The translations under genes and the position numbers were made by a program. Under the pieces are notes generated by a model. The model made no database searches. It was not told the DNA's origin and saw nothing but the letters and a program-made list of their open reading frames with translations. A stretch of DNA of 64,000 bases, from contig NZ_JACIBY010000018.1 in the NCBI RefSeq assembly GCF_014195535.1, forward strand, positions 1-64,000, read 5' to 3'. This document shows positions 55,840 through 64,000 of this stretch, piece by piece (positions within the stretch are counted from its first letter, which is position 1; every line of letters starts with the position of its first letter). This DNA is from Runella defluvii (lineage in GTDB: Bacteria > Bacteroidota > Bacteroidia > Cytophagales > Spirosomataceae).

Positions 55840-56025
55840 TACGTTCGGAAAACGTACTGAAAGGATAGAAAAAAGGAGAAAAAACCGCTTTAAAGTGCTA
55901 TTGACAGCGGTGATGTAAGAAGATGGATGTTCTTTTTTTCATAATCGTTAACGTTGAGGTTTAAGCATTTCAGACTTGCAAGCAAGATAGAAAAAAAAGT
56001 ACATTCGCCAACGTTTCTACCGTTG
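55840..56025. promoter_or_regulatory. Cluster of three AACG/CGTT dyads upstream of the cupin operon
   Basis: The 422-bp gap between the cupin start and the M14 stop contains TACGTT-N5-AACGTA (55840-55856), CGTTAACG (55946-55953) and CAACG-N7-CGTTG (56009-56025). All three are built on the same AACG half-site. Their position upstream of the cupin start suggests operators. Apart from these and the terminator at 56071, I see no gene in the gap. Confidence 0.4.
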
Positions 56026-56070
56026 AAAAATTTTACTTTTCGGACATTTCCTGTCATTTTTTCACAAAAA

Positions 56071-56098
56071 ACGCCAAGCTACCGAAGCAACTTGGCGT
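56071..56098 (-). terminator. Hairpin terminator after the M14 peptidase gene
   Basis: A perfect 8-bp stem (ACGCCAAG at 56071-56078, CTTGGCGT at 56091-56098). On the minus strand it is followed by a T-rich run (the A run at 56066-56070 on the plus strand). It lies 118 bp past the peptidase stop; T residues on the other side allow activity in both directions. Confidence 0.65.
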
Positions 56099-56215
56099 TT
56101 TGCACGAAGCTAGCTAAACATTAAGTAGCAGTGCAAAAGTTTTAGGGTATTTGTTTTAATATAATTCGTTGATTTTAAACGAATAACAAATAACGGTTAA
56201 CTTGTGCTTTAGCAC

Positions 56216-58978
56216 TTAGTTCGTCGTATAAAGTTGGTTAAACAGCAACTTAAACGTTCCTTGTGACTGCGCACGGAACGTAATTTCTGGCCCAAAAACG
56301 GTGAGTTTTCCTGAGCCAATTGGTGCTTCAAAAGCAGCTACGCCATCGCGCAGGTAGCTTTGTCCCCACGCCCATCCTGAGCGGAGTGGCTTGTCGGCAC
56401 TAAACCAAATCAACGGTTTTACTTCGCCTTTGGCAACCGCCGCAGGGGCTAGTTTAAACACAGGGCTTGAGTCAAAATACACGTCGGCTTGGTTGGCCAT
56501 TCCCCAGGTAGCGGCCTGCGTCGAATCGAGCGTTACGCGCAACAAACTTCCTGGAATGTAGTATTTTTCGGCAGGCAACGGGCGCTCTACCCCTGCATTT
56601 GTCATTTCGGTAAGGGCATTACGCACGGGTACTCCTAAGTGATACGCCAAGTTGGCACTAGTACCGATGGTCACAATTTTCCCACCTTCTTCCATAAACT
56701 TCTTCAATTGTGGAATCGACTTATCGGCCGTAATACGTCCCAATGACGCACGGTATTCGGCTGGAATGTCTTCCGCTTTTGGATCACTTCCTGCAAAGGC
56801 CGCAAAAGGATCGTTCTCACGACCTGCACTTGGTGGCGCAGGAATAGCGCGCGTTACAAACACAATGACGTCGAATTTTTTACGCAACTCGCCCGCGTCT
56901 ATTTCTTGAGAATAAATCACTTGCATTGGAAAACGGTATTGTTCCATCAACAAACGTACCCAACCCGAAGGCATCGAACCACCGTAAGTATCCCACAAAG
57001 CAATCCGCGAAGGAGCTACTTTTACCAACGTTCCCGTAGGTTTCTTAGCTACTCCCACGGCATCAACACCCAATTCTTTGGCTGCTTTTTCCAACAATGG
57101 TTTCACTTTCGCCGAAGCTGGAACATAAAAAGCACCTGCTTCCGCGCTTCCTGCCCCTTGTGGCAAACGGAATACTGGGATACCTGCACTCAATAAATCA
57201 TTTACCGCAATGTAAACGTTGTTGGCTTGGCTGCTCAACGTATAACCTGCTGGGGCAGCGGCATCCACTTTGCCCGTTACTGACTGAAGCTCTCCGTAAG
57301 GAATGGCTTGGAATGGCCCATCAAAACCGTTTAAGATACGGTCAAATTTCACCCCCATTTGGTAAGCCAACGTCCAACCTGCGGCATCGTAAGGACGCGT
57401 TGGAGGGCCACCTGGATAAGGGAAGTCGTTCGGGTGGTCTTGCGGTTCAAACATATCCAACACGTGCGGACGGAACGACTGGGCGGTTTTTACCACAAAC
57501 GAACCTGCTGGGTACGTTTTGCCTTCTACCGTAAAATCGGCAGTTGCTTTGTGTACTTGAATCCCTGTGCGAATCAAGGCATTCACAAACTTAGTCGCCG
57601 TTGCCACATCCGCTTGCACTACTGGAATAATGTAACCACGCGCGTCACGCGTTTTGGGGTCTTTCAACACTTGGTCGTAGTATTTGGCAGGGATTCCACC
57701 ACGCATTCCGAATGGATCGGGTGCTTCTGGTGCGGCAGGTTTTTCGGTCTTGTCGTTTTTCTGGGCCTCTACAATGGCTTCCGATTTTTTGGGAGAAAGT
57801 GTCCAATAATCTTTGCTACCACGCTCAATCGAGTTTTTACCCATTACATATATATTATACAACAATTCGTCGTGGTGACGAGCGGCATAATCCAACACAG
57901 CATAATTACACGATACCGAGTAATCAATTGACTGCTTGAAGTACCATTTTTGAGGCGTTACTGGGAAAGGCGTATTTCCGTTCGGAATCAAACGGTTAGG
58001 CACCAACGGCACTGTTTCGGGCGTAGGGCCACCGATGATTTCGGTCAACAAACCAATTTGGTTGTGGAAGTGCGTCGTTGTACGCAAGCCTCCGTTGTAC
58101 CAAGTCGAGAAAACCGACCCACCCAAACGCGTAAAACCAGGTTTTTCTTCGGCAATCAAGCGATTAATCATCGCCGCGCCTAAGGCATCAATTCCCGTAA
58201 TCATCAACGGGTGAAATACGTAGTTGAACGGATCGCGGTACGGAGGCCCCGCCAACACCGACCCCGCAGGCCCACGTTGGTGGTGGTTGTACATAATTTG
58301 CGGAATCCAGTCAACAAACAATTGGCGACCAACGTTTTGGGTTTCTTTCAACTGCAACATGAAGAAATCGCGGTTGTTGTCGTGGCCTGCGTATTTTTGA
58401 TATAGGCGAGGCAATTGTCCCAACGAACGTTTCTCAGGTGTCGAGTTACGCATATACCAATTAGCAACCAATTCTTGTCCGTCGGGGTTGATGTGGGTCA
58501 TCAAAATAACCACATTGTCAAGAATACGAGTCACTTCTGCATCTTTACGCGAAACCAACTGATAAGCCGTTTCGATGAGCTGCATCCAAGCGACCGTTTC
58601 GTTGGAGTGAATCCCTCCGTCAATCCAAACAATGGCCTTACCTTCATTGGCAAGCTCACGCGCTTGGGCATCCGTAAGCCCCTCAGCACGAGCCATTTTA
58701 GTCGAAATCTCTTGAAAACGCGCCAGTTTTTTATGGTTTTCGGGCGACGTCACAATCAACATCGGTTGATCGCGGCCTTCTTCTGTTTTTCCAATGTTTA
58801 CTAATTTAACACGGTCAGAAGTGGCCAATTTTTTAAAATAAGACTCGGTTTGGGTGTAGGTGGCAAGCATGTAATCGTCGCCAATGTTGAAGCCAAAATG
58901 CTCTTTGGGAGACGGGATTTGCGCCCACCCAACATGACATACAAGCGCCAGGAGTAGAAGCGGTAACAGTTTTCTCAT
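56216..58978 (-). CDS. Large secreted M14-family zinc carboxypeptidase
   Basis: A 920-residue protein from the ATG at 58978 (MRKLLPLLLLALVCHVGWAQ), a clear signal peptide; a start 19 codons upstream would precede it with an unsuitable leader. The M14 peptidase domain occupies about residues 40-380. The zinc motif HxxE is in GGIHSNET (His124, Glu127), and MTHINPDG and MYNHHQRG (His232/233) supply the rest of the site; the candidate catalytic Glu lies in LLTEIIGG. The C-terminal 500 residues contain a glutamine-amidotransferase-like alpha/beta region (GTLVKVAPSRIALWDTYGG, FDVIVFVTRA), usual for the 900-residue Bacteroidetes subfamily. It has no T9SS tail, so a periplasmic location is likely. 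It appears to be a single-gene unit. Confidence 0.88.
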   Translation of the reverse strand: MRKLLPLLLLALVCHVGWAQIPSPKEHFGFNIGDDYMLATYTQTESYFKKLATSDRVKLVNIGKTEEGRDQPMLIVTSPENHKKLARFQEISTKMARAEGLTDAQARELANEGKAIVWIDGGIHSNETVAWMQLIETAYQLVSRKDAEVTRILDNVVILMTHINPDGQELVANWYMRNSTPEKRSLGQLPRLYQKYAGHDNNRDFFMLQLKETQNVGRQLFVDWIPQIMYNHHQRGPAGSVLAGPPYRDPFNYVFHPLMITGIDALGAAMINRLIAEEKPGFTRLGGSVFSTWYNGGLRTTTHFHNQIGLLTEIIGGPTPETVPLVPNRLIPNGNTPFPVTPQKWYFKQSIDYSVSCNYAVLDYAARHHDELLYNIYVMGKNSIERGSKDYWTLSPKKSEAIVEAQKNDKTEKPAAPEAPDPFGMRGGIPAKYYDQVLKDPKTRDARGYIIPVVQADVATATKFVNALIRTGIQVHKATADFTVEGKTYPAGSFVVKTAQSFRPHVLDMFEPQDHPNDFPYPGGPPTRPYDAAGWTLAYQMGVKFDRILNGFDGPFQAIPYGELQSVTGKVDAAAPAGYTLSSQANNVYIAVNDLLSAGIPVFRLPQGAGSAEAGAFYVPASAKVKPLLEKAAKELGVDAVGVAKKPTGTLVKVAPSRIALWDTYGGSMPSGWVRLLMEQYRFPMQVIYSQEIDAGELRKKFDVIVFVTRAIPAPPSAGRENDPFAAFAGSDPKAEDIPAEYRASLGRITADKSIPQLKKFMEEGGKIVTIGTSANLAYHLGVPVRNALTEMTNAGVERPLPAEKYYIPGSLLRVTLDSTQAATWGMANQADVYFDSSPVFKLAPAAVAKGEVKPLIWFSADKPLRSGWAWGQSYLRDGVAAFEAPIGSGKLTVFGPEITFRAQSQGTFKLLFNQLYTTN

Positions 58979-59161
58979 TTGGATAGTTAGTTTGTTTGTG
59001 GTCAATACGGGCAGAACGCCCAATTCACTCCACAAAGTAATAAGAAAATGAGAAAACTGGACGATTGGAGGGGCGTTTCAGGGAGTTTTGTTGATAAATC
59101 CCCGTTATTTAGCGATTTGTGGGTTTTCAGTTTGAGGCTCGATCGCTGCATTTATTTTAAA

Positions 59162-59240
59162 CACATAGAAAACATAGGATTTACACATAGGCAACATTAG
59201 CTATGTTTTCCATTGTGAAAAATTCTATGTTTTCTATGTG
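59162..59240. repeat. Long intergenic inverted repeat between oxyR and the peptidase gene
   Basis: CACATAGAAAACATAG (59162-59177) pairs perfectly with CTATGTTTTCTATGTG (59225-59240), and the arms extend four more bases inward with one mismatch. The loop holds further CACATAGG / CTATGTTTT words, so the RNA could fold as a branched structure. It may terminate the oxyR transcript. Otherwise the 278-bp gap at 58979-59256 shows no gene. Confidence 0.65.
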
Positions 59241-59256
59241 GTAACCCAAAACCAAC

Positions 59257-60201
59257 CTACACCAACCCCGTCTCTATGACTTGTTTCTGGCTGCTGGTCT
59301 TCATTTCTTCTGGAATATGGGCTAAAATTTCGGTTTTGAGGGCTTCAATCAACTTTTCTTTGACAAAATACCGAAAACTCGCAATGCCTATCTCGCGTAC
59401 TGGCGCAGGCAATTGAAAATGGCGGATGTTATTTTTTTCTTGTTCGCTCAAATCATTAACCGCCAATGCAGGCAAAACGGTAATGCCTTCGTTGATTTCA
59501 ACAATCTTTTTAATCGTCTCGATACTCGCCGAAGACAAATCCACCTGGCGAAAATGACGCTCTTGCACTTTCAACTCACACAAATTAATCACTTGATTGC
59601 GCAAACAATGCCCTTCGTCCAGCAACCACAGTCGTTTGAGATCAATGTCTTTGGGCAACAAATACTTCTTGGTCAACAACTGATCTGTTTTGGCTGTATA
59701 TACCACAAACTCCTCGTAAAACAAGTGCTGAACCGTAATGTCTGTATCTTGTAAAGGAATGGCCAACAACCCCGCATCCAACTGATTTTGTTTCAATTGT
59801 CGGATAATTTCATTGGTTGTTAGCTCGTGAATTTGTAATTTTATCTCTGGATATTTCTGCAAGAAAGAAGGCAGAAAAAGCGGAATCAAGTACGGAGAAA
59901 GCGTCGGGATAATGCCTATTTTCAGCGTTCCTTGCATGTGTTGCGTATCCGATTCGACAATTTCCCGAATACGAGCCGTTTCTTTCAAGATGACTTTGGC
60001 CTGTTCAATCAGTTTTTTTCCAATTTCGGTGGGGACAACGGGTTGTCGGCTTCGGTCAAAAACTTTGACCCCAAGCTCATCTTCCAATTTTTTAATCATC
60101 ATACTCAAGGTCGCCTGAGTAACAAAGCATTTTTCGGCAGCCGTTACAAAATGGCGATAGGTATCAACGGCGATGATGTATTCTAACTGTTGTAAGTTCA
60201 T
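59257..60201 (-). CDS. oxyR: OxyR-type hydrogen-peroxide-sensing LysR regulator
   Basis: A 314-residue protein from the ATG at 60201 (MNLQQLEYIIAVDTYRHF). The N-terminal LysR helix-turn-helix is FVTAAEKCFVTQATLSMMIKKLEDELGVKVFDRS. The effector domain contains GHCLRNQVINLC, in which Cys199 and Cys208 match exactly the peroxide-reactive pair of E. coli OxyR. Peroxide is known to join this pair in a disulfide, switching the regulator to an activating form. It is divergent from katG with 116 bp between the start codons and a T-N11-A dyad in the gap, so control of katG and of its own gene is very likely. The length is normal for the family. Confidence 0.93.
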   Translation of the reverse strand: MNLQQLEYIIAVDTYRHFVTAAEKCFVTQATLSMMIKKLEDELGVKVFDRSRQPVVPTEIGKKLIEQAKVILKETARIREIVESDTQHMQGTLKIGIIPTLSPYLIPLFLPSFLQKYPEIKLQIHELTTNEIIRQLKQNQLDAGLLAIPLQDTDITVQHLFYEEFVVYTAKTDQLLTKKYLLPKDIDLKRLWLLDEGHCLRNQVINLCELKVQERHFRQVDLSSASIETIKKIVEINEGITVLPALAVNDLSEQEKNNIRHFQLPAPVREIGIASFRYFVKEKLIEALKTEILAHIPEEMKTSSQKQVIETGLV

Positions 60202-60218
60202 TATAGACAATATTTATA

Positions 60219-60226
60219 CAAATATA
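60219..60226 (-). promoter_or_regulatory. Probable -7 element of oxyR
   Basis: On the minus strand this reads TATATTTG (TAnnTTTG), 17 bp before the oxyR ATG. A TTG lies 25 bp further upstream (60252-60254), slightly beyond the usual spacing. Confidence 0.45.
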
Positions 60227-60231
60227 GATAA

Positions 60232-60238
60232 TATCAGT

Positions 60239-60244
<6 letters not shown>
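60232..60244. promoter_or_regulatory. Candidate OxyR binding dyad (T-N11-A)
   Basis: TATCAGTTTGATA is a 13-bp dyad of the LysR T-N11-A form with TATC/GATA arms. Further ATAG words lie at 60203, 60225 and 60242, as in the repeated ATAG pattern of OxyR sites. It overlaps the katG -33 box and lies just upstream of the oxyR -7 box, suited both to activating katG and to repressing oxyR. Confidence 0.5.
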
Positions 60245-62552
<2,308 letters not shown>

Positions 62553-62577
62553 ATAGCCTATTCTCTTATATGCTCCG

Positions 62578-62612
62578 CGCGGTGGCCTCTCTGTAGGTCA
62601 CCGCGTTTTTTT
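62578..62612 (+). terminator. Rho-independent terminator of katG
   Basis: CGCGGTGGCC (62578-62587) pairs with GGTCACCGCG (62596-62605) with one mismatch, and a run of seven T follows (62606-62612), 25 bp after the katG stop. Confidence 0.88.
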
Positions 62613-62615
62613 GCC

Positions 62616-62654
62616 CCTTCCCGAAAGTTCTGAAACTTTCGGGAAGGTAGTTCA
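62616..62654. repeat. 39-bp palindromic repeat, copy 1
   Basis: This copy has a perfect 14-bp stem (CCTTCCCGAAAGTT and its complement) with a 4-nt loop, followed by TAGTTCA. It is identical over 39 bp and in the same orientation to 63681-63719. It begins right after the katG terminator and ends 38 bp beyond the Rpn-type gene stop. Confidence 0.85.
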
Positions 62655-62692
62655 TGCGGGGATTTTTTAAATAAACTCAATTTTTGGGTAAA

Positions 62693-63598
62693 TTAAAGCG
62701 CATTGAGCACTCGACGCACTTCGCTTACCGACATTCCTGTCAATTTTGAAAGTACCTCTACCGAAAGCCCTTCTGAATACCCTTTTTTTATCACTTCAAT
62801 CGCTTTTGATACTTCTCCCTCAATTTTTCCTTCAATTTTACCCTCAATTTTGCCTTCCATTTTCCCTTCTTCGAAAGCGGTATCCAACGAATTTTTCAAA
62901 TCACGATAATACTTCAAACTGTCTTCGTAAGACTGCAATTCTTCTCGGGTAAATTTGGCTACTTCTGCCACCTCAAACAAACGTTCAAATATCTGTTCCC
63001 GCAGTCGGTCGGGGATTCTGTCTAATTTATTGAGGTTTTTGAGGACATAGAGCCACTTGTCAAAACGTGTTTCCAATTCTTCTACCGACTTGCCAAATTT
63101 CGGCATTTCCAGATAGATGAACGTCAACTTATCATAGAACACTTTACAGGTATCTACATCCGTCAATTTTACATTGTAGCGGTACTTTTTACGCTCCGTT
63201 TTGTCTTCTTCAAACACAAAATCCAATATCGCTACCGTATAAACAGCCTTCAACTCGTAGTTCCAATCGGCTCGTCTGGCTTGTTCCTGAATTGGAAACG
63301 TCGAGTAATACAGCGTCCTGTCTTTGAAGAAATTCTGCTTAGATTTTTGCAATTCTACAATAAATTTCTCGCCGCGTTCATTCTCACAGTATAAATCAAA
63401 AATCGCTTTTCTATCTGTATCTCCCGCCCCTAAATGTTCATTCTTGAGGTAAGTAATTGCCTTGATTTCCCCTTCCTCTTCTCTCAACAACTCATTCAGA
63501 AAATCCAACAGCAAGTCTTTGTTTGGTTCTTCACCAAACAACTTCTTAAAACCGAAGTCGGTAAAAGGATTGACATATCGTTCTCTTATCTCGCTCAT
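62693..63598 (-). CDS. Rpn-family PD-(D/E)XK nuclease / putative transposase
   Basis: A 301-residue protein from the ATG at 63598 (MSEIRERYVNPFTDFGFKKL), the usual start of the family; an upstream in-frame ATG adds an unrelated leader. The nuclease core is visible: YVNPFTDFGFKKLFGEE, LLLDFLNELL, the metal-binding Asp in RKAIFDLYCEN and the ELQ triad in KFIVELQKSKQNFF. The C-terminus has the typical KMEGKIEGKIEGKIEG repeat and ends in a small helical motif (LSVEVLSKLTGMSVSEVRRVLN). Rpn (PDDEXK_2) proteins are recombination-promoting nucleases found in many copies per genome. The gene stands alone, bracketed by two identical 39-bp palindromic repeats, which suggests it moved in with them or acts on them. 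Confidence 0.88.
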   Translation of the reverse strand: MSEIRERYVNPFTDFGFKKLFGEEPNKDLLLDFLNELLREEEGEIKAITYLKNEHLGAGDTDRKAIFDLYCENERGEKFIVELQKSKQNFFKDRTLYYSTFPIQEQARRADWNYELKAVYTVAILDFVFEEDKTERKKYRYNVKLTDVDTCKVFYDKLTFIYLEMPKFGKSVEELETRFDKWLYVLKNLNKLDRIPDRLREQIFERLFEVAEVAKFTREELQSYEDSLKYYRDLKNSLDTAFEEGKMEGKIEGKIEGKIEGEVSKAIEVIKKGYSEGLSVEVLSKLTGMSVSEVRRVLNAL

Positions 63599-63680
63599 TT
63601 TCTTATGATTGGCTAACAAAGATACAGCTTTTCGGATTGGGTATAGCTGCAAAATTTATAATCGTTATGATAGGCGCTTA

Positions 63681-63719
63681 CCTTCCCGAAAGTTCTGAAA
63701 CTTTCGGGAAGGTAGTTCA
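63681..63719. repeat. 39-bp palindromic repeat, copy 2
   Basis: Identical over 39 bp and in the same orientation as 62616-62654, 83 bp upstream of the Rpn-type start codon. Its left part lies within the tail of a short frame that begins as a DUF4143-type C-terminus, so it appears to have interrupted that gene. Confidence 0.85.
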
Positions 63720-63813
63720 CGGTATAGGGCTTTCCTTCCACTGATTTTAAACGACCATCCGCCCCAGATTTCACTTCAATAGGTATCAGTTTTCCACGGC
63801 TTCTTCTAAACAT
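63720..63813 (-). pseudogene. Remnant of a DUF4143-type AAA ATPase gene
   Basis: The frame from 63813 reads MFRRSRGKLIPIEVKSGADG, then RLKSVEGKPYT, and then runs into the 39-bp repeat. LIPIEVKSG..G.LKS is the PD-(D/E)XK-like motif at the C-terminus of AAA ATPases with a DUF4143 domain, proteins of about 380-420 residues. Only about 25 matching residues remain. On the other side an in-frame TAA and the 21-bp direct repeats replace the rest of the gene. The assignment rests on this one motif. Confidence 0.5.
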
Positions 63814-63864
63814 GTCACAGAATTAGGGTAATTTTCAACAAATCATGTCACAGAATTAGGGTAA
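63811..63864. repeat. Pair of 21-bp direct repeats, possible end of a lost IS
   Basis: The 21-bp word beginning CATGTCACAG and ending TTAGGGTAA occurs at 63811-63831 and 63844-63864 with a 12-bp spacer. Multiple direct repeats starting with TGT near an end recall IS21-family termini, but no transposase or opposite end is seen here. It separates the ATPase remnant from the SnoaL-like gene. Confidence 0.5.
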
Positions 63865-63879
63865 ATGGCAGATAACGGG

Positions 63880-64000
63880 TTATTTTTTGACCTCAACATT
63901 GTGATACGTTATAATTTTCCATTCGCCATCCGTTTTTGCCATTACCTGTAATAATCGTGTACAAAGACGCCCCTTATCGTCCAACACCGTACCTGGTAAA
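63880..64000 (-). CDS. SnoaL-like / DUF4440-type protein, C-terminal part only
   Basis: The stop codon is at 63880-63882 and the frame stays open to the right edge (about 39 residues: LPGTVLDDKGRLCTRLLQVM ... NVEVKK). The ending TRLLQVMAKTDGEWKIITYHNV matches the last strands of SnoaL/NTF2-like (SgcJ or DUF4440) proteins, small cone-shaped folds with varied or unknown functions. The start lies outside the window, so nothing can be said of its length or signal peptide. Confidence 0.55.
   Translation of the reverse strand, partial: LPGTVLDDKGRLCTRLLQVMAKTDGEWKIITYHNVEVKK

Noticed and set aside
57097-57931. Overlapping plus-strand frames opposite the M14 peptidase
   Set aside because: No recognisable protein features; the minus-strand peptidase is unambiguous.
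63613-63813. 66-codon frame as an intact small gene
   Set aside because: Only its first 25 residues resemble a protein family and the rest is the translated 39-bp repeat, so it is better read as a gene remnant.

Overview
The window looks like chromosome from a Bacteroidota member of the Cytophagales, plausibly a Spirosomaceae relative such as Runella; that placement is an inference from protein style. The supporting signs are: several giant secreted proteins ending in type IX secretion (T9SS, Por-secretion) sorting domains; SprB-type adhesin repeats; TPR sensor kinases; Bacteroidetes-type promoters (TTG, about 19-20 bp, TAnnTTTG); moderate GC content; and OxyR/KatG of Bacteroidetes type. No rRNA, tRNA or CRISPR array was seen.

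Layout. (1) 1-4209, minus: a GH13 alpha-amylase-like secreted multidomain protein cut by the left edge. (2) 30008 down to 4508, minus: one compact cell-surface operon of five genes (outer-membrane barrel, 2151-aa multidomain protein, fibronectin-III protein, PKD lipoprotein, and a 4560-aa adhesin with about 50 SprB repeats and a T9SS tail), closed by a hairpin terminator at 4451-4484. (3) 30230-33270, plus and divergent from that operon: a TPR histidine kinase and a LuxR/NarL response regulator. (4) 41014 down to 33481, minus: a small DUF4907-type secreted protein and a 2385-aa protein with twelve kelch repeats, nine 95-residue Ig-like repeats and a T9SS tail. (5) 42861-41176, minus: a membrane-anchored TPR/HTH regulator. 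(6) 50727-43069, minus: a 2552-aa T9SS cargo that combines a beta/gamma-crystallin domain, a DUF2235/Tle1-like serine hydrolase domain and nine Ig-like repeats. (7) 51190-53025, plus: an orphan TPR histidine kinase, divergent from gene 6. (8) 55793-53071, minus: a cysteine-dioxygenase-type cupin protein and a CxxCH lipoprotein. (9) 58978-56216, minus: a large M14 carboxypeptidase. (10) Divergent oxyR (minus) and katG (plus), 59257-62552. (11) 62616-64000: an accessory edge with an Rpn/PD-(D/E)XK nuclease gene bracketed by identical 39-bp palindromic repeats, a remnant of a DUF4143-type ATPase, a pair of 21-bp direct repeats and the tail of a SnoaL-like gene.

How it fits together. Most of the window encodes surface and secreted machinery: adhesion or gliding, carbohydrate and lipid or peptide degradation, and the sensors next to it. 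Two of the divergent surface-gene/TPR-kinase intergenic regions carry an 18-bp dyad of the same form (ATARGGG-N4-CCCYTAT, at 30147 and 50935). This suggests that the two largest secreted systems share a regulator, perhaps the response regulator at 32647. The adhesin gene has expanded by exact in-frame duplication of 924-bp blocks, and the three T9SS proteins with visible tails share near-identical C-terminal coding DNA, so recombination between paralogous cassettes seems active. The strongest candidates for something undescribed are the five-gene giant-adhesin operon and the T9SS-exported crystallin/serine-hydrolase protein.
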